A stretch of 62,975 bases of DNA, taken from assembly GCF_010365055.1 (NCBI RefSeq), contig NZ_JAAFHA010000011.1:1-62975 (forward strand). The letters run 5' to 3'. Below the pieces are notes generated by a model that saw only the letters and a list, made by a program, of their open reading frames with translations, was not told where the DNA came from and ran no database searches. The stretch comes from Rhodoferax sp. (GTDB taxonomy: Bacteria > Pseudomonadota > Gammaproteobacteria > Burkholderiales > Burkholderiaceae_C). Below are positions 40,948 to 48,808 of the stretch, one piece after another (position 1 is the first letter of the stretch; every line of letters begins with the position of its first letter). Made by a program: the position numbers and the translations under genes.

Positions 40948-41706
40948 TAACGTCACCGAGTTCGACATCTACCACGGCGACACGCTGACGAACGACTGGG
41001 ACAACCTGCGCGAGCTGAACCCCGCCAGGAAACCCGCGTTCGACGCCATCGTCGCCAATCCGCCCTTCAGCTACCGCTGGGAGCCCACGGACGCGCAGGC
41101 TGACGACGTGCGCTTCAAGAACCACGGCCTCGCCCCCAAATCTGCGGCGGACTTTGCCTTTCTGCTGCACGGCTTTCATTTCCTGAAAGACGAGGGCGTG
41201 ATGGCCATCATCTTGCCCCATGGGGTTCTTTTCCGTGGCGGTGCCGAGGAACGCATCCGCACCAAGCTGCTCAAGGATGGCCACATCGACACCGTGATCG
41301 GCCTGCCCGCCAACCTTTTCTTTATTCCACCGGTATCCCGGTTTGCATTTTGGTGCTCAAGAAATGTAAGAGGCCGGACGACGTGCTCTGCATCAACGCG
41401 GCCGAGCACTTCGTCAAAGGAAAGCGCCAGAACCAACTGACGAATGAGCACATCGCCAAGATCATCGAGACCTACCAGTTCCGCAAGGAAGAGCCCCGCT
41501 ATGCCCGCCGGGTGGAGATGGAAGAGATCGAGAAGAACGACTACAACCTGAACATCTCCCGCTACATCAGCACGGCGGTGGGCGAGGCGGAGATTGACCT
41601 GGCAGCGACGCATGGCGAGTTGGTCAAGATTGAGAAAGCCATTGCGACGGCAAAGCACAAGCACGATGCATTCCTGAAGGAGCTGGGCCTAAGCCCGTTG
41701 CCATAA
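40948..41706 (+). pseudogene. type I restriction-modification methyltransferase (HsdM), 5'-truncated and frameshifted
   Basis: The relic begins inside the domain at VTEFDIYHGDTLTNDW and keeps the catalytic NPPF motif (AIVANPPFSYRWEP), LKDEGVMAIILPHGVLFRGG and, after a frameshift, GIPVCILVLKKCKRPDDVLCINAAEHF to the C-terminus ISRYISTAVGEAE...LGLSPLP. The frame breaks near 41321-41324 (CTTTATTCC); adding one T would restore LFFYSTGIPV. The N-terminal half of HsdM, hsdS and hsdR are missing. Its reading sense follows lpdA. It cannot make an active methylase. Confidence 0.85.
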
Positions 41707-41751
41707 ATCGGTCTGGCTAACAGGTGTGACCGCATGGCCAAAGCCCCTCAG

Positions 41752-41908
41752 TTCGCCATCGGCGACATCGTGGGCCAGCCCAACGGGCGCTGACGCCGTG
41801 TACATCGGCAAGATCATCCATGCCCATCCGACGCTGGGCGAGAGAATTGGCATGGCAGCCGAGGTAGCGCACGGCAGCTGCACGGACTTGCCGCCGGCGC
41901 GCAAGTAG
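41752..41908 (+). pseudogene. lpdA 3' fragment, second copy with internal deletion
   Basis: TTCGCCATCGGCGACATCGTGGGCCAGCC is identical to lpdA at 40285-40312. About 360 nt are then missing, and the sequence resumes in the other frame as GADAVYIGKIIHAHPTLGER followed by [20 protein letters not shown] and a stop. The second part differs from lpdA at many silent sites and some residues, so it is not a recent copy of the neighbouring gene. Confidence 0.85.
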
Positions 41909-41933
41909 ATTGCTAAGACGCTACTGAATCAGT

Positions 41934-41961
41934 AGCTGGCCGCGCAGATTCCGTGAGGGCT
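41934..41961 (+). repeat. short dispersed repeat, copy J
   Basis: GCTACTGAATCAGTAGCTGG leads into the core, which ends CCGTGAGGGCT and is followed by GCGCTGCTTTCTT. It abuts the 3' end of the antitoxin gene (stop at 41973) and lies 26 nt after the lpdA fragment stop. Confidence 0.65.
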
Positions 41962-41972
41962 GCGCTGCTTTC

Positions 41973-42302
41973 TTATGCGGCAGTAACCCGCGTGCGTTTG
42001 GTATCCCGTTTCAGCCGAATTTCTACGGTTCTGCCAACCGCACTCGCCGCTTTGATCAACGTATCGAGCTGGATGGACAGGTTGCTTGGGTCAAGCACCC
42101 GGTCCAGTTGGGAGCGGCTGGTGGCCATGCGCTGCGCCATATTCACTTTGCTGAGTTTGCCGCTTTGCATGGCTTCGTCCAACTGCTCGGCCAATGCCCG
42201 TTTGAGGGCGCGGGCCTGTACCTCTTCAAAGATGCCATCCTCTTTGAGAAAATCATCAAAACTGCTACCCGCGTGTGGGTTTTCTTTAGTCGCTTTGGCC
42301 AT
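41973..42302 (-). CDS. XRE-family helix-turn-helix antitoxin
   Basis: A 109-residue protein. A helical N-terminus (FDDFLKEDGIFEEVQARALKR) is followed by an HTH (LSKVNMAQRMATSRSQLDRVLDPSN, about 50-74) and a basic tail. It follows the toxin gene with a 17-nt overlap, the reversed order typical of HigBA-like systems. It would bind both the toxin and the palindrome upstream of the pair. The basic C-terminus RLKRDTKRTRV is unusual for an antitoxin. High confidence that it is an HTH partner, less that it is HigA itself. Confidence 0.8.
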   Translation of the reverse strand: MAKATKENPHAGSSFDDFLKEDGIFEEVQARALKRALAEQLDEAMQSGKLSKVNMAQRMATSRSQLDRVLDPSNLSIQLDTLIKAASAVGRTVEIRLKRDTKRTRVTAA

Positions 42303-42591
42303 TTTTCCACTCCTTCAGGCGTTTGCTTGCCAGTTCAATATCGGTTGGGTTCGTCTGCTGGGTTTTCTTGATAAAGGCGTGCAGCAAAATCATTTCTGAC
42401 TGCTCCACAGCGAACAATACTCGCGCAATTCGGTTGCCAATCTTGCTACGCACCTCCCAGATTGAGCCTCGCAGGTGATCAACTATGGCTTGTCGATCGA
42501 CTTTATCCAATGCCTTCAACCATTCGCGCACCGGTTCGTCGCCACTGGCAGAACGATAAAAGATGGCTGGCATTTTTCTCGTTGAAGACAT
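42286..42591 (-). CDS. HigB/RelE-superfamily (Gp49-like) toxin
   Basis: A 101-residue basic protein of the Gp49/DUF891 type: MPAIFYRSASGDEPVREWLKAL, IWEVRSKIGNRIARVLFAVEQSEMILLHAFIKKTQQT and a C-terminal ELASKRLKEW helix. Relatives are ribosome-dependent mRNA endonucleases that stop translation until bound by the antitoxin. The start may be ATG 42591 or ATG 42573 (MPAIFY). First gene of the pair. Sandwiched between lpdA fragments, so probably carried in with this accessory region. Confidence 0.82.
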   Translation of the reverse strand: MSSTRKMPAIFYRSASGDEPVREWLKALDKVDRQAIVDHLRGSIWEVRSKIGNRIARVLFAVEQSEMILLHAFIKKTQQTNPTDIELASKRLKEWKNGQSD

Positions 42592-42600
42592 GAGTTAATT

Positions 42601-42616
42601 GTACCTTATAAAGTAC
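42601..42616. promoter_or_regulatory. candidate operator/promoter of the toxin-antitoxin pair
   Basis: GTACCTTATAAAGTAC is an imperfect palindrome just upstream of the toxin start. Its minus strand contains TATAAG, a plausible -10. Autoregulation by the HTH partner at such a site is the family norm. Confidence 0.35.
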
Positions 42617-42647
42617 TTTATTGACTTCGAGTTTGTCTGACGCTCGC

Positions 42648-43226
42648 CGCTTCATCACTGTCGACATCCAGATGCGCACCAACGTGCCGCACATCTTTTC
42701 CATCGGCGACATCGTCGGCCAGCCGATGCTGGCGCACAAGGCGGTGCACGAGGCGCATGTGGCTGCCGAAGTTATTGCTGGCGAGTTGCAGGGCAACAAG
42801 GAACTGGCAGCCGCTGCGTTCAACGCCCGTGTCATCCCGAGCGTGGCCTACACCGACCCCGAAGTGGCCTGGGTCGGCCTCACCGAAGACCAGGCGAAGG
42901 CGCAAGGCATTAAGGTCAAGAAGGGCCTGTTCCCCTGGACTGCCTCCGGCCGGGCCATTGCCAACGGCCGCGACGAAGGCGTCACCAAGCTGCTGTTTGA
43001 CGACGGCGACGAGGCGCACGGCCACGGCAAGATCCTGGGCGGCGGCATGGTCGGCACCCATGCCGGCGACATGATCGGCGAGATTGCGCTGGCGATCGAG
43101 ATGGGCGCTGACGCCATCGACATCGGCAAAGCGATCCACCCGCACCCAACCCTTGGGGAATCCATCGGCATGGCGGCGGAAGTGGCGCATGGGAGTTGTA
43201 CGGATCTGCCGCCGGCACGCAAATAG
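42648..43226 (+). pseudogene. lpdA 3' end, third copy (about 192 residues)
   Basis: Homology to lpdA starts at [20 protein letters not shown] and runs to the stop (TDLPPARK), with six or seven amino-acid changes in about 192 residues. More silent DNA changes are present (e.g. GGCGAGTTGCAGGG here for GGTGAATTACAAGG in lpdA). It has no FAD or NAD domain and no disulfide, so it cannot be an E3. An open frame exists from 42621, but nothing supports translation. Its own terminator follows. Confidence 0.88.
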
Positions 43227-43243
43227 TTCCCGCTTTGTTCCCC

Positions 43244-43283
43244 AGCAAGAAGCCCGAACCGTCGCCGGTTCGGGCTTCTTGCT
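43244..43283 (+). terminator. terminator after the third lpdA copy
   Basis: AGCAAGAAGCCCGAACC and GGTTCGGGCTTCTTGCT pair perfectly (17 bp) around GTCGCC. Same design and position as the terminator after the intact lpdA, with a partly different stem sequence. Confidence 0.8.
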
Positions 43284-43339
43284 ATCTGGTCGCATGACGT
43301 GAGCAAAGGTGCCGAGGCCGTAGGAGTGTGCCGGTGTGC

Positions 43340-43450
43340 GACCGCCCACACCTGACGGCCCACTTCTGCCCCCGCCTGGCGGTGCGCCAGTGGGTGCTAT
43401 CTGTGCCAAGGCTGCGCCCCATCCTGCAACGTGACAGGTCGGACCTGAGC
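43340..43450 (+). pseudogene. IS91-type transposase fragment
   Basis: Translated in the frame open from 43328, TAHFCPRLAVRQWVLSVPRL matches the highly conserved ‘P.VRQWVLS.P’ segment of IS91/Y2 transposases, followed by RPILQRDRSDLS. Nothing else of the transposase (zinc finger, HUH motif) is left, and no ends could be recognised. It sits between the third lpdA copy and a truncated membrane protein. Confidence 0.6.
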
Positions 43451-43500
43451 ATGGGAACTGGCAGCCCAATCTGCAGCAGACGACGAGTTCGATCAGCGCG

Positions 43501-44496
43501 TCAATGGGAGGGCGAGGTGAGGCTGGAGTAGTGGGTTGCGGGGCCGAGGGCTTGTTGCGTCAGAATCGCGGTGTACATGGCGGGCAAGCCGGCCGTGCAC
43601 AACAGTTCGATGAAGTTCACCACCACGGCCAGGGTCGCCGCGCCCAGCAAGGCCAGTGGCAGCGAACGCGCCTGCACCACCTGGCGCATGCGGGCGTACA
43701 ACCCCGGCTTGGCCGCAGCAGGAATCGACAGGGACAGGCCTTGAGGGCCAGCTGCGAAGTCCTTGATGTTCACCGCCGCAATGAGCAGCGCCAATACCGC
43801 CAGCCCCATGCGTACCGCATCTGACAGACCCACGGCCAGAAACACATTCAGCCAGGCGGCCATGAAGATGTAGTAGACAGCGCCGCTGACCAGCACAAAG
43901 GTACCCGCAATCAGCGCCATGCGCCGGCGAGCGTGCAGGTGCACCAGCAGCGACAGTAGAAACAACAGCACCCACATGGCGCAGGGGTTGAAGCCGTCAA
44001 GCAGGCCGATCGCCAGCGTGAACAGCGGCAAGCCCAGTTCGGTAACGGTCAGGGTGCCCCACCGGCCAGCGTCGATTGTGTTTGGCGGCGGCGTTGACGC
44101 GGGGGTGGACAGCTGGCCCGGTGCCGCACAGTCCACCAACGCGGCCAACTCGGGGCCGGACTGCTGCGCATCGGCAAAACCCACCAGCACCCGGCCCTGA
44201 AACACAAAGGTAGGCACACCCGGTGGCCAGTAACCCGCCTGCTCGGTGATGCGCACCAGGGCATCACGGGCGTTGGCATCCTCGTCCACCGCACGATAGA
44301 CGACGCGCAGCCACGGTCGCTCGCGGGCGAATAGGGGCAGGTAAGCCTTGGCCTCGGCGCAGTGCGGGCAGTCCTGGCGCACGAACACTTCCAGCACCGG
44401 GGCCTCAGGGCTCTGCGGCGGGGGTGCCTCTGCCAAAGCCAGCCATGGCAGTCCACACCACAGAAGCAGGCCCAGCACCCAACTTCGGAAAATCAT
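43501..44496 (-). CDS. thioredoxin/glutaredoxin domain fused to a DsbD-like membrane domain, C-terminally truncated
   Basis: 331 residues. A signal peptide (SWVLGLLLWCGLPWLALAEA) is followed by a thioredoxin-like domain with VRQDCPHCAEAK (CxxC) and GVPTFVFQG. Membrane helices follow with LDGFNPCAMWVLLFLLSLLV and ELLCTAGLPAMY; the two membrane cysteines resemble DsbD/CcdA electron carriers. Related proteins continue for roughly 70-80 more residues with two further helices. Here homology stops at ALGPATHY and the ending SSLTSPSH is foreign, so the 3' end was lost at the boundary with the IS91 scrap. ATG 44496 is preferred to TTG 44508. Function doubtful. Confidence 0.8.
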   Translation of the reverse strand: MIFRSWVLGLLLWCGLPWLALAEAPPPQSPEAPVLEVFVRQDCPHCAEAKAYLPLFARERPWLRVVYRAVDEDANARDALVRITEQAGYWPPGVPTFVFQGRVLVGFADAQQSGPELAALVDCAAPGQLSTPASTPPPNTIDAGRWGTLTVTELGLPLFTLAIGLLDGFNPCAMWVLLFLLSLLVHLHARRRMALIAGTFVLVSGAVYYIFMAAWLNVFLAVGLSDAVRMGLAVLALLIAAVNIKDFAAGPQGLSLSIPAAAKPGLYARMRQVVQARSLPLALLGAATLAVVVNFIELLCTAGLPAMYTAILTQQALGPATHYSSLTSPSH

Positions 44497-44545
44497 GCCG
44501 TTCTTCAATGTGCGAATGGGACGAGCGCAATGGTGTTGACTCCAG

Positions 44546-45289
44546 TCAGCGCGCGTGATGCATGAAGGCGATGGTTCCGATGCCGGCCAGCAGCAGTAGC
44601 AATTGGAGGGCTGACTGCCACGATGTCGTTCGACGATGCAGCGACGGGACGAGGTCTGCCAATGCGATGTAGATAAAGCTCGCTGCGGACAGCGCCAGGA
44701 TGTAGGGAATTGCCACCTGTATATGCGCCAGCCAGAAATAACCAGCTAATGCCCCCGGCAGCGTTGCGCTGGCCGACAGCATGTTGAGCCAGAACGCCTT
44801 GGCCCGGCCGTAGCCACTGTCGAGCAGGATAGCGAAATCACCCACTTCCTGCGGCACCTCATGGGCGATCACCGCCAGGGCGGTGGCAATGCCCAGTGGC
44901 ACCGAAACGAGAAACGCGGCCGCAATGACGACGCCGTCGACGAAGTTGTGGAAGGCGTCACCGATCAGAATCAGCGCGCCAGTGCGGCCAATATGGGCTG
45001 GACAGTCCCTGTCGTGGCAATGGCGCCACAGCACAAGCTTCTCCAGCACGAAAAACAAGACCAACCCACTCAGCACCGTCGGCAGGATCAGTCTGGCGTC
45101 ACCGCGCACCAGTGCGGTTGGAATCATACCCAGGAAGGCGGCGCCAAGCAGCACGCCTGCGGCATAGCTGATCAACGCTGGGACGAGCGCGTCCCGGACT
45201 GCCAGCGGAAACACCAGCAACAGCGCAGCACCGGCAGCTGCCCCGACACTGCCAATAAGCGAGAAGGTGACGATCCAGAGCAACAACAC
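44546..45289 (-). CDS. ZIP-family divalent metal transporter
   Basis: A 247-residue inner-membrane protein with about eight hydrophobic segments. The signature pair HNFVDGVVIAAAFLVS and HEVPQEVGDFAILLDSGY carries the metal-binding His/Glu residues of helices IV and V, as in ZupT-like importers of Zn2+, Fe2+ or Mn2+. The start is a GTG (45289). Same strand as the neighbouring redox genes. Metal specificity cannot be read from sequence. Confidence 0.88.
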   Translation of the reverse strand: MLLLWIVTFSLIGSVGAAAGAALLLVFPLAVRDALVPALISYAAGVLLGAAFLGMIPTALVRGDARLILPTVLSGLVLFFVLEKLVLWRHCHDRDCPAHIGRTGALILIGDAFHNFVDGVVIAAAFLVSVPLGIATALAVIAHEVPQEVGDFAILLDSGYGRAKAFWLNMLSASATLPGALAGYFWLAHIQVAIPYILALSAASFIYIALADLVPSLHRRTTSWQSALQLLLLLAGIGTIAFMHHAR

Positions 45290-45336
45290 TTGACGCAGGC
45301 AAGATCAGGATCGCAATGTCACCGCGCGGTAGTCAG

Positions 45337-45846
45337 TCACGGGAAGATCGGGATGTTGGGGTCTACGCCCTCAAGCTCCGCTTCTGCATGGTGACGGGTG
45401 ACGAGTGACTCGATCTCCTGGACGCGCGGCGACGACACGTCAATCATCATCAATAATTGACCCTCTGCAATGGCCTTTTCAAATTTCTCGATGCGGCTAT
45501 TAGGCAGTCCGGCGCCAACCATGCTTGACATCCAGGCCCCGAAGCCGGCGCCGAACGCGGTCATGCCGAGCAGAGCGCCACCACCGAACACAAACCCCGC
45601 GGGCGGGAAGGTGATGGCGAGCAGGCCGGCGAGCAAGCCGGCCAGGCCTCCTGCAGCAACACCGCGCTGCAGGGCCGGCACGAGATCGGAGCTTTGCGCC
45701 ACACTCGCTCTCGGCAGATCCTCCAGCGGCGTGTCCTCGCGGGCAAGCATGTGAATGTGGCTCGCATCAATCCGGGCCAGCAACAACTCGTCGACGATTG
45801 CTTGCGCTGACGCGACCGACGGGACAAGGAAATAGATTCTGCGCAT
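45337..45846 (-). CDS. DUF1269-like membrane protein
   Basis: A 169-residue protein. An N-terminal alpha/beta domain (RRIYFLVPSVASAQAIVDELLLARIDASHIHML) is followed by a glycine-rich double hydrophobic segment (GGLAGLLAGLLAITFPPAGF, GGGALLGMTAFGAGFGAWMS) and a C-terminal domain ending EGVDPNIPIFP. Members occur near stress genes; function unknown. ATG 45846 has AGGAG seven nt upstream, so the longer frame to 45900 is rejected. Confidence 0.75.
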   Translation of the reverse strand: MRRIYFLVPSVASAQAIVDELLLARIDASHIHMLAREDTPLEDLPRASVAQSSDLVPALQRGVAAGGLAGLLAGLLAITFPPAGFVFGGGALLGMTAFGAGFGAWMSSMVGAGLPNSRIEKFEKAIAEGQLLMMIDVSSPRVQEIESLVTRHHAEAELEGVDPNIPIFP

Positions 45847-45930
45847 CATGCTTCTCCTGATGAAAGCCCCCACCCGTCGATCGTTCGCGACTGCAGGCAA
45901 CAGCTCGCCAACCTGTTGCCCCAGTGAGCG

Positions 45931-46572
45931 TTACAGACTCTTGGTTGAGTAGTACCAGTCGACCGTTTTGTAGCCCTCGGTTGCGCGCTTGGCGATGGCC
46001 TCTGGGGTCTTGGGCGGCGGCACGATGACGTCGCAGCCCGGCGTCCAGCCCTCGGGAGTCGCCACGGAATTCTTGTCACTCGTCTGCATCGCCTGCAACA
46101 AGCGGATGAACTCGTTGATGGAGCGGCCGTTGCTCATCGGGTAGTAGACCATCGCGCGCAGCACACCGTCGGGATCGATGAAGAAGGTGGCGCGCACGGC
46201 CTGTGTGTCGGCGGCACCGGGGTGCACCATGCCATAAGCGCTGGCAACTTCCATCTTGATGTCTTCGATGATCGGGAATGGGATGTGCACACCAAACTTC
46301 TCTTGGATGTTCTGCGTCCAGGCCAGGTGCGAGAACAGGCTGTCGATCGACAGGCCGAGCAACTCGCAGTTCATGCTCTTGAAAGTGTCGGCTGCGTTGG
46401 CGAAACCGATGAACTCGGTGGTACATACGGGCGTGAAGTCGGCAGGATGGGAGAACAGAATCAGCCACTTGCCCTTGTAGTCTGCCAAGCTGCGATCACC
46501 GTGCGTGGTCTTGGCCTTGAAGCCGGGGGCTGGTTCATTGAGATGGGGGAACTGGCTGAGAATTTCGGACAT
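45931..46572 (-). CDS. peroxiredoxin, AhpC/TSA (Prx6, 1-Cys type)
   Basis: A 213-residue thiol peroxidase reducing H2O2 and organic peroxides. The peroxidatic Cys lies in HPADFTPVCTTEFIGFA (about residue 47), with the supporting Arg in VRATFFIDPDG. The long C-terminal domain (MSNGRSINEFIRLLQAMQ, GWTPGCDVIVPPPKTPE) is the Prx6 arrangement. ATG 46572 follows AAGGAG by six nt; the open frame to 46620 is not used. Part of the redox/metal cluster. Confidence 0.93.
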   Translation of the reverse strand: MSEILSQFPHLNEPAPGFKAKTTHGDRSLADYKGKWLILFSHPADFTPVCTTEFIGFANAADTFKSMNCELLGLSIDSLFSHLAWTQNIQEKFGVHIPFPIIEDIKMEVASAYGMVHPGAADTQAVRATFFIDPDGVLRAMVYYPMSNGRSINEFIRLLQAMQTSDKNSVATPEGWTPGCDVIVPPPKTPEAIAKRATEGYKTVDWYYSTKSL

Positions 46573-46761
46573 GACGATCTCCTTGGGGTTTGGTGTGGTG
46601 TGGCTTGATGCGACACACAACCCCGTGCCGCTCCTGATGGTTGTGAATTATTTTCCCGTTGAATCCTTTGCCGCTCATTGACAAAAAGCAACCGTGCACA
46701 TGCAGGGATGGTTGAGACTAATTTTTGCTTTGATGAAATTCTTCTGCACCGGACACTGATC

Positions 46762-47223
46762 ATGAACGAACTCACCGGCCTCGAAATCCGCGTGCTCCAT
46801 GAGGCACTTGATGACGAGTACCAAGCTTGGGCTATCTACGACCAGGTGATCGCCGATTTCGGCGAGGTCCGGCCGTTCATCAACATCCGCCAGGCCGAGG
46901 CGCGCCATATCGAGGCGCTTTTGGACTTGTTCGCGCGCTACGGGCTGCCCGTGCCGGCCAACCCGTGGCCGGGCAAGGTTGAGCGCTACGCCAGCCTGCA
47001 AGCAGCCTGTGAAGCGGGTGTGACTGCCGAGATCGCCAACGGCGAAATGTACGAGCGGCTGCTGGGGCAGACCCAGCGCACCGACATCCTCACGGTGCTG
47101 CGCCATTTGCAGGAGGCGTCGCAGCAGCGCCACTTGGCGGCATTCCAGCGTTGCGCGCAGCGCGGTGCGGCAGGTGGAGTTGGCCGCGGTGGGCGGGGTG
47201 CAGGGAATCGCGAAGGTGTCTGA
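46762..47223 (+). CDS. ferritin-like DUF2202 protein
   Basis: A 153-residue helical protein. LDDEYQAWAIYDQVIADFG and NIRQAEARHIEALLDLFARY hold the paired E..H/E..H pattern of a ferritin-like diiron four-helix bundle; HLQEASQQRHLAAFQR supplies the last helix. The C-terminal glycine/arginine run is atypical and overlaps the start of psd by eight nt, so the final 20 residues may come from a shifted frame or degraded end. ATG 46762 fits the domain. Role possibly in iron or oxidative stress; inferred. Confidence 0.75.
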   Translation: MNELTGLEIRVLHEALDDEYQAWAIYDQVIADFGEVRPFINIRQAEARHIEALLDLFARYGLPVPANPWPGKVERYASLQAACEAGVTAEIANGEMYERLLGQTQRTDILTVLRHLQEASQQRHLAAFQRCAQRGAAGGVGRGGRGAGNREGV

Positions 47224-48088
47224 TCTGCTCGACCTTCTGGCAGTGCTGCCGCAGTATCTCTTGCCCAAGAGGATGTTGACCGCCTTTGCTGGCAAATGCG
47301 CTGCCTCCCATGCACGCTGGTGGACGCGCAGTGTGATCCCCTGGTTCATTGCGCGCTACGGCGTGAACATGGCCGAGGCAGCCGACCCCGGCGCTGGTGG
47401 CTACGCCTGCTTCAACGACTTCTTCACGCGCGCGCTGCGCGACGGGGTCCGCCCGCTGGCGCAGGCTGATTTCGTCAGCCCGGTGGACGGCGCGATTATC
47501 CAGTGCGGCCAGATCGAGGGCGACCAGCTGCTGCAGGCCAAGGGCCACCGCTACAGCACCCGCGCGCTGGTCGGCGGCGACGCCCGACTCGCAGCCCGGT
47601 TCGATGACGGCCAGTTTGCGACCCTTTACCTGAGCCCGAAGGACTACCACCGCATCCACATGCCCTGCGACGGACGCCTTGTGCGGATGATTTATGTGCC
47701 GGGCCACCTGTTTTCGGTCAACCCGACCACGACGCGCGGCGTGCCCGGGCTGTTTGCGCGCAACGAACGCGTGGTCTGCGTGTTCGATTCGGCCCGTGGC
47801 CCGTTCGTGCTGACCTTGGTCGGCGCCACCATCGTCGGCAGCATTGCCACCGTCTGGCATGGGGTGGTGAACCCGCCGCGCCTGGCTGCGGTACGGGAGT
47901 GGCAGTACGACGAGCAGGCCATTTCGTTGCGCCAGGGCGAGGAGATGGGCCGCTTTCTTCTCGGCTCCACGGTGGTCATGCTGTTCCCGAAGAACATGCT
48001 GCACCTTCGCGCAGACTGGGTGCCGGCGCGCACCGTCCACATGGGTGAGGCCATGGCCATGTTTTCAGCGTCAACAGCGCCTGCGTAG
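47216..48088 (+). CDS. psd: phosphatidylserine decarboxylase proenzyme
   Basis: A 290-residue protein that converts phosphatidylserine to phosphatidylethanolamine in the inner membrane. FNDFFTRALRDGVRPL, ADFVSPVDGAI, YLSPKDYHRIHMPCDG (His), VPGHLFSVNPTT, LFARNERVVCVFD and the self-cleavage site LLGSTVVMLF (LGST, pyruvoyl Ser) follow the E. coli order. The start is GTG 47216, overlapping the DUF2202 gene; the frame upstream to 47165 is not supported. It may be an accessory paralogue, since the chromosomal copy usually lies elsewhere. Confidence 0.92.
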   Translation: MSDLLDLLAVLPQYLLPKRMLTAFAGKCAASHARWWTRSVIPWFIARYGVNMAEAADPGAGGYACFNDFFTRALRDGVRPLAQADFVSPVDGAIIQCGQIEGDQLLQAKGHRYSTRALVGGDARLAARFDDGQFATLYLSPKDYHRIHMPCDGRLVRMIYVPGHLFSVNPTTTRGVPGLFARNERVVCVFDSARGPFVLTLVGATIVGSIATVWHGVVNPPRLAAVREWQYDEQAISLRQGEEMGRFLLGSTVVMLFPKNMLHLRADWVPARTVHMGEAMAMFSASTAPA

Positions 48089-48410
48089 CCCGTTGACACG
48101 CCATCGGGCGCGCGAAGTGTGTTCCATGGCTTGCAGGAAAATGGCACAAAATTTGTAAAGAATATGACTGTAGACCGCGTGTTGATTAGTTATGTAGCTA
48201 TATAAAACGCAGCAAACAAAGGTCTGCCGTCACGCAGACTGCCATGGGCAGTTGCTATGGCGTTTCCATTTTTTCTTCGTGCCCGATGGCTTTGGCGAAC
48301 TCCGGCACCTTGCAGCGCCGCGCGCGGGCCACCGCTGTGGGAGGATTCGGATCTGGCAGCGCAATCCGCACCCGATTCTGATGCCGATCAGCGCTTGAGT
48401 TGGTGGCAAG

Positions 48411-48808
48411 CTAGAGCCGGGCCAGATGCAAAGCGGTTCGCAGCACCCCCGTGGGGGGTATGGACGCCATGAGCACGCCCGCCGGTGCACCATGCATTTG
48501 CAGATACTTTTGAACCACCAGTCCGCCCATGGAATGGCCGATGACGATGGGCGCGGCACTTAACTGGCGGGCAACTTGGGCCACATCGCCCACATAATCT
48601 GCCAAGCGGTCCAGCGCAAACGCCGGCGACCCTCGCTGTTCCCGTGTCCTCGAAGACTGATCGCATGCACCTGGAACCCCTGCTGTGCAAGGTAGTCCGC
48701 AAAATACACCTTCCAACACCATGCTCCATGCCAAGCGCCGTGCACCAGCAACACCGGACTCTTGCTTGACTCCCGCAACGGCTGCTGTGACAGGACTTCC
48801 AAGTTCAT
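48411..48808 (-). pseudogene. alpha/beta hydrolase, frameshifted and 3'-truncated
   Basis: The start MNLEVLSQQPLRESSKSPVL is followed by LLVHGAWHGAWCWKVYFADYLA and ISLRGHGNSEG in one frame. The frame then shifts by one near 48608-48612 (a missing base at GGACCGCTT) to continue RLADYVGDVAQVARQLSAAPIVIGHSMGGLVVQKYL, which has the GHSMGG nucleophile elbow. It stops at HLARL, before the Asp and His of the triad. The remaining 48089-48410 carries a GTCTGC/GCAGAC hairpin (48224-48241) but no gene that I can support. Confidence 0.8.

Noticed and set aside
42621..43226. The third lpdA copy as a functional small protein
   Set aside because: It contains only the dimerisation domain of E3, with no flavin site or disulfide, and lies in a scrambled region.
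48190..48215. Possible twelfth dispersed repeat (TTATGTAGCTATATAAAACG)
   Set aside because: The AGCT has no GGGCT at the fixed distance and no matching flank.
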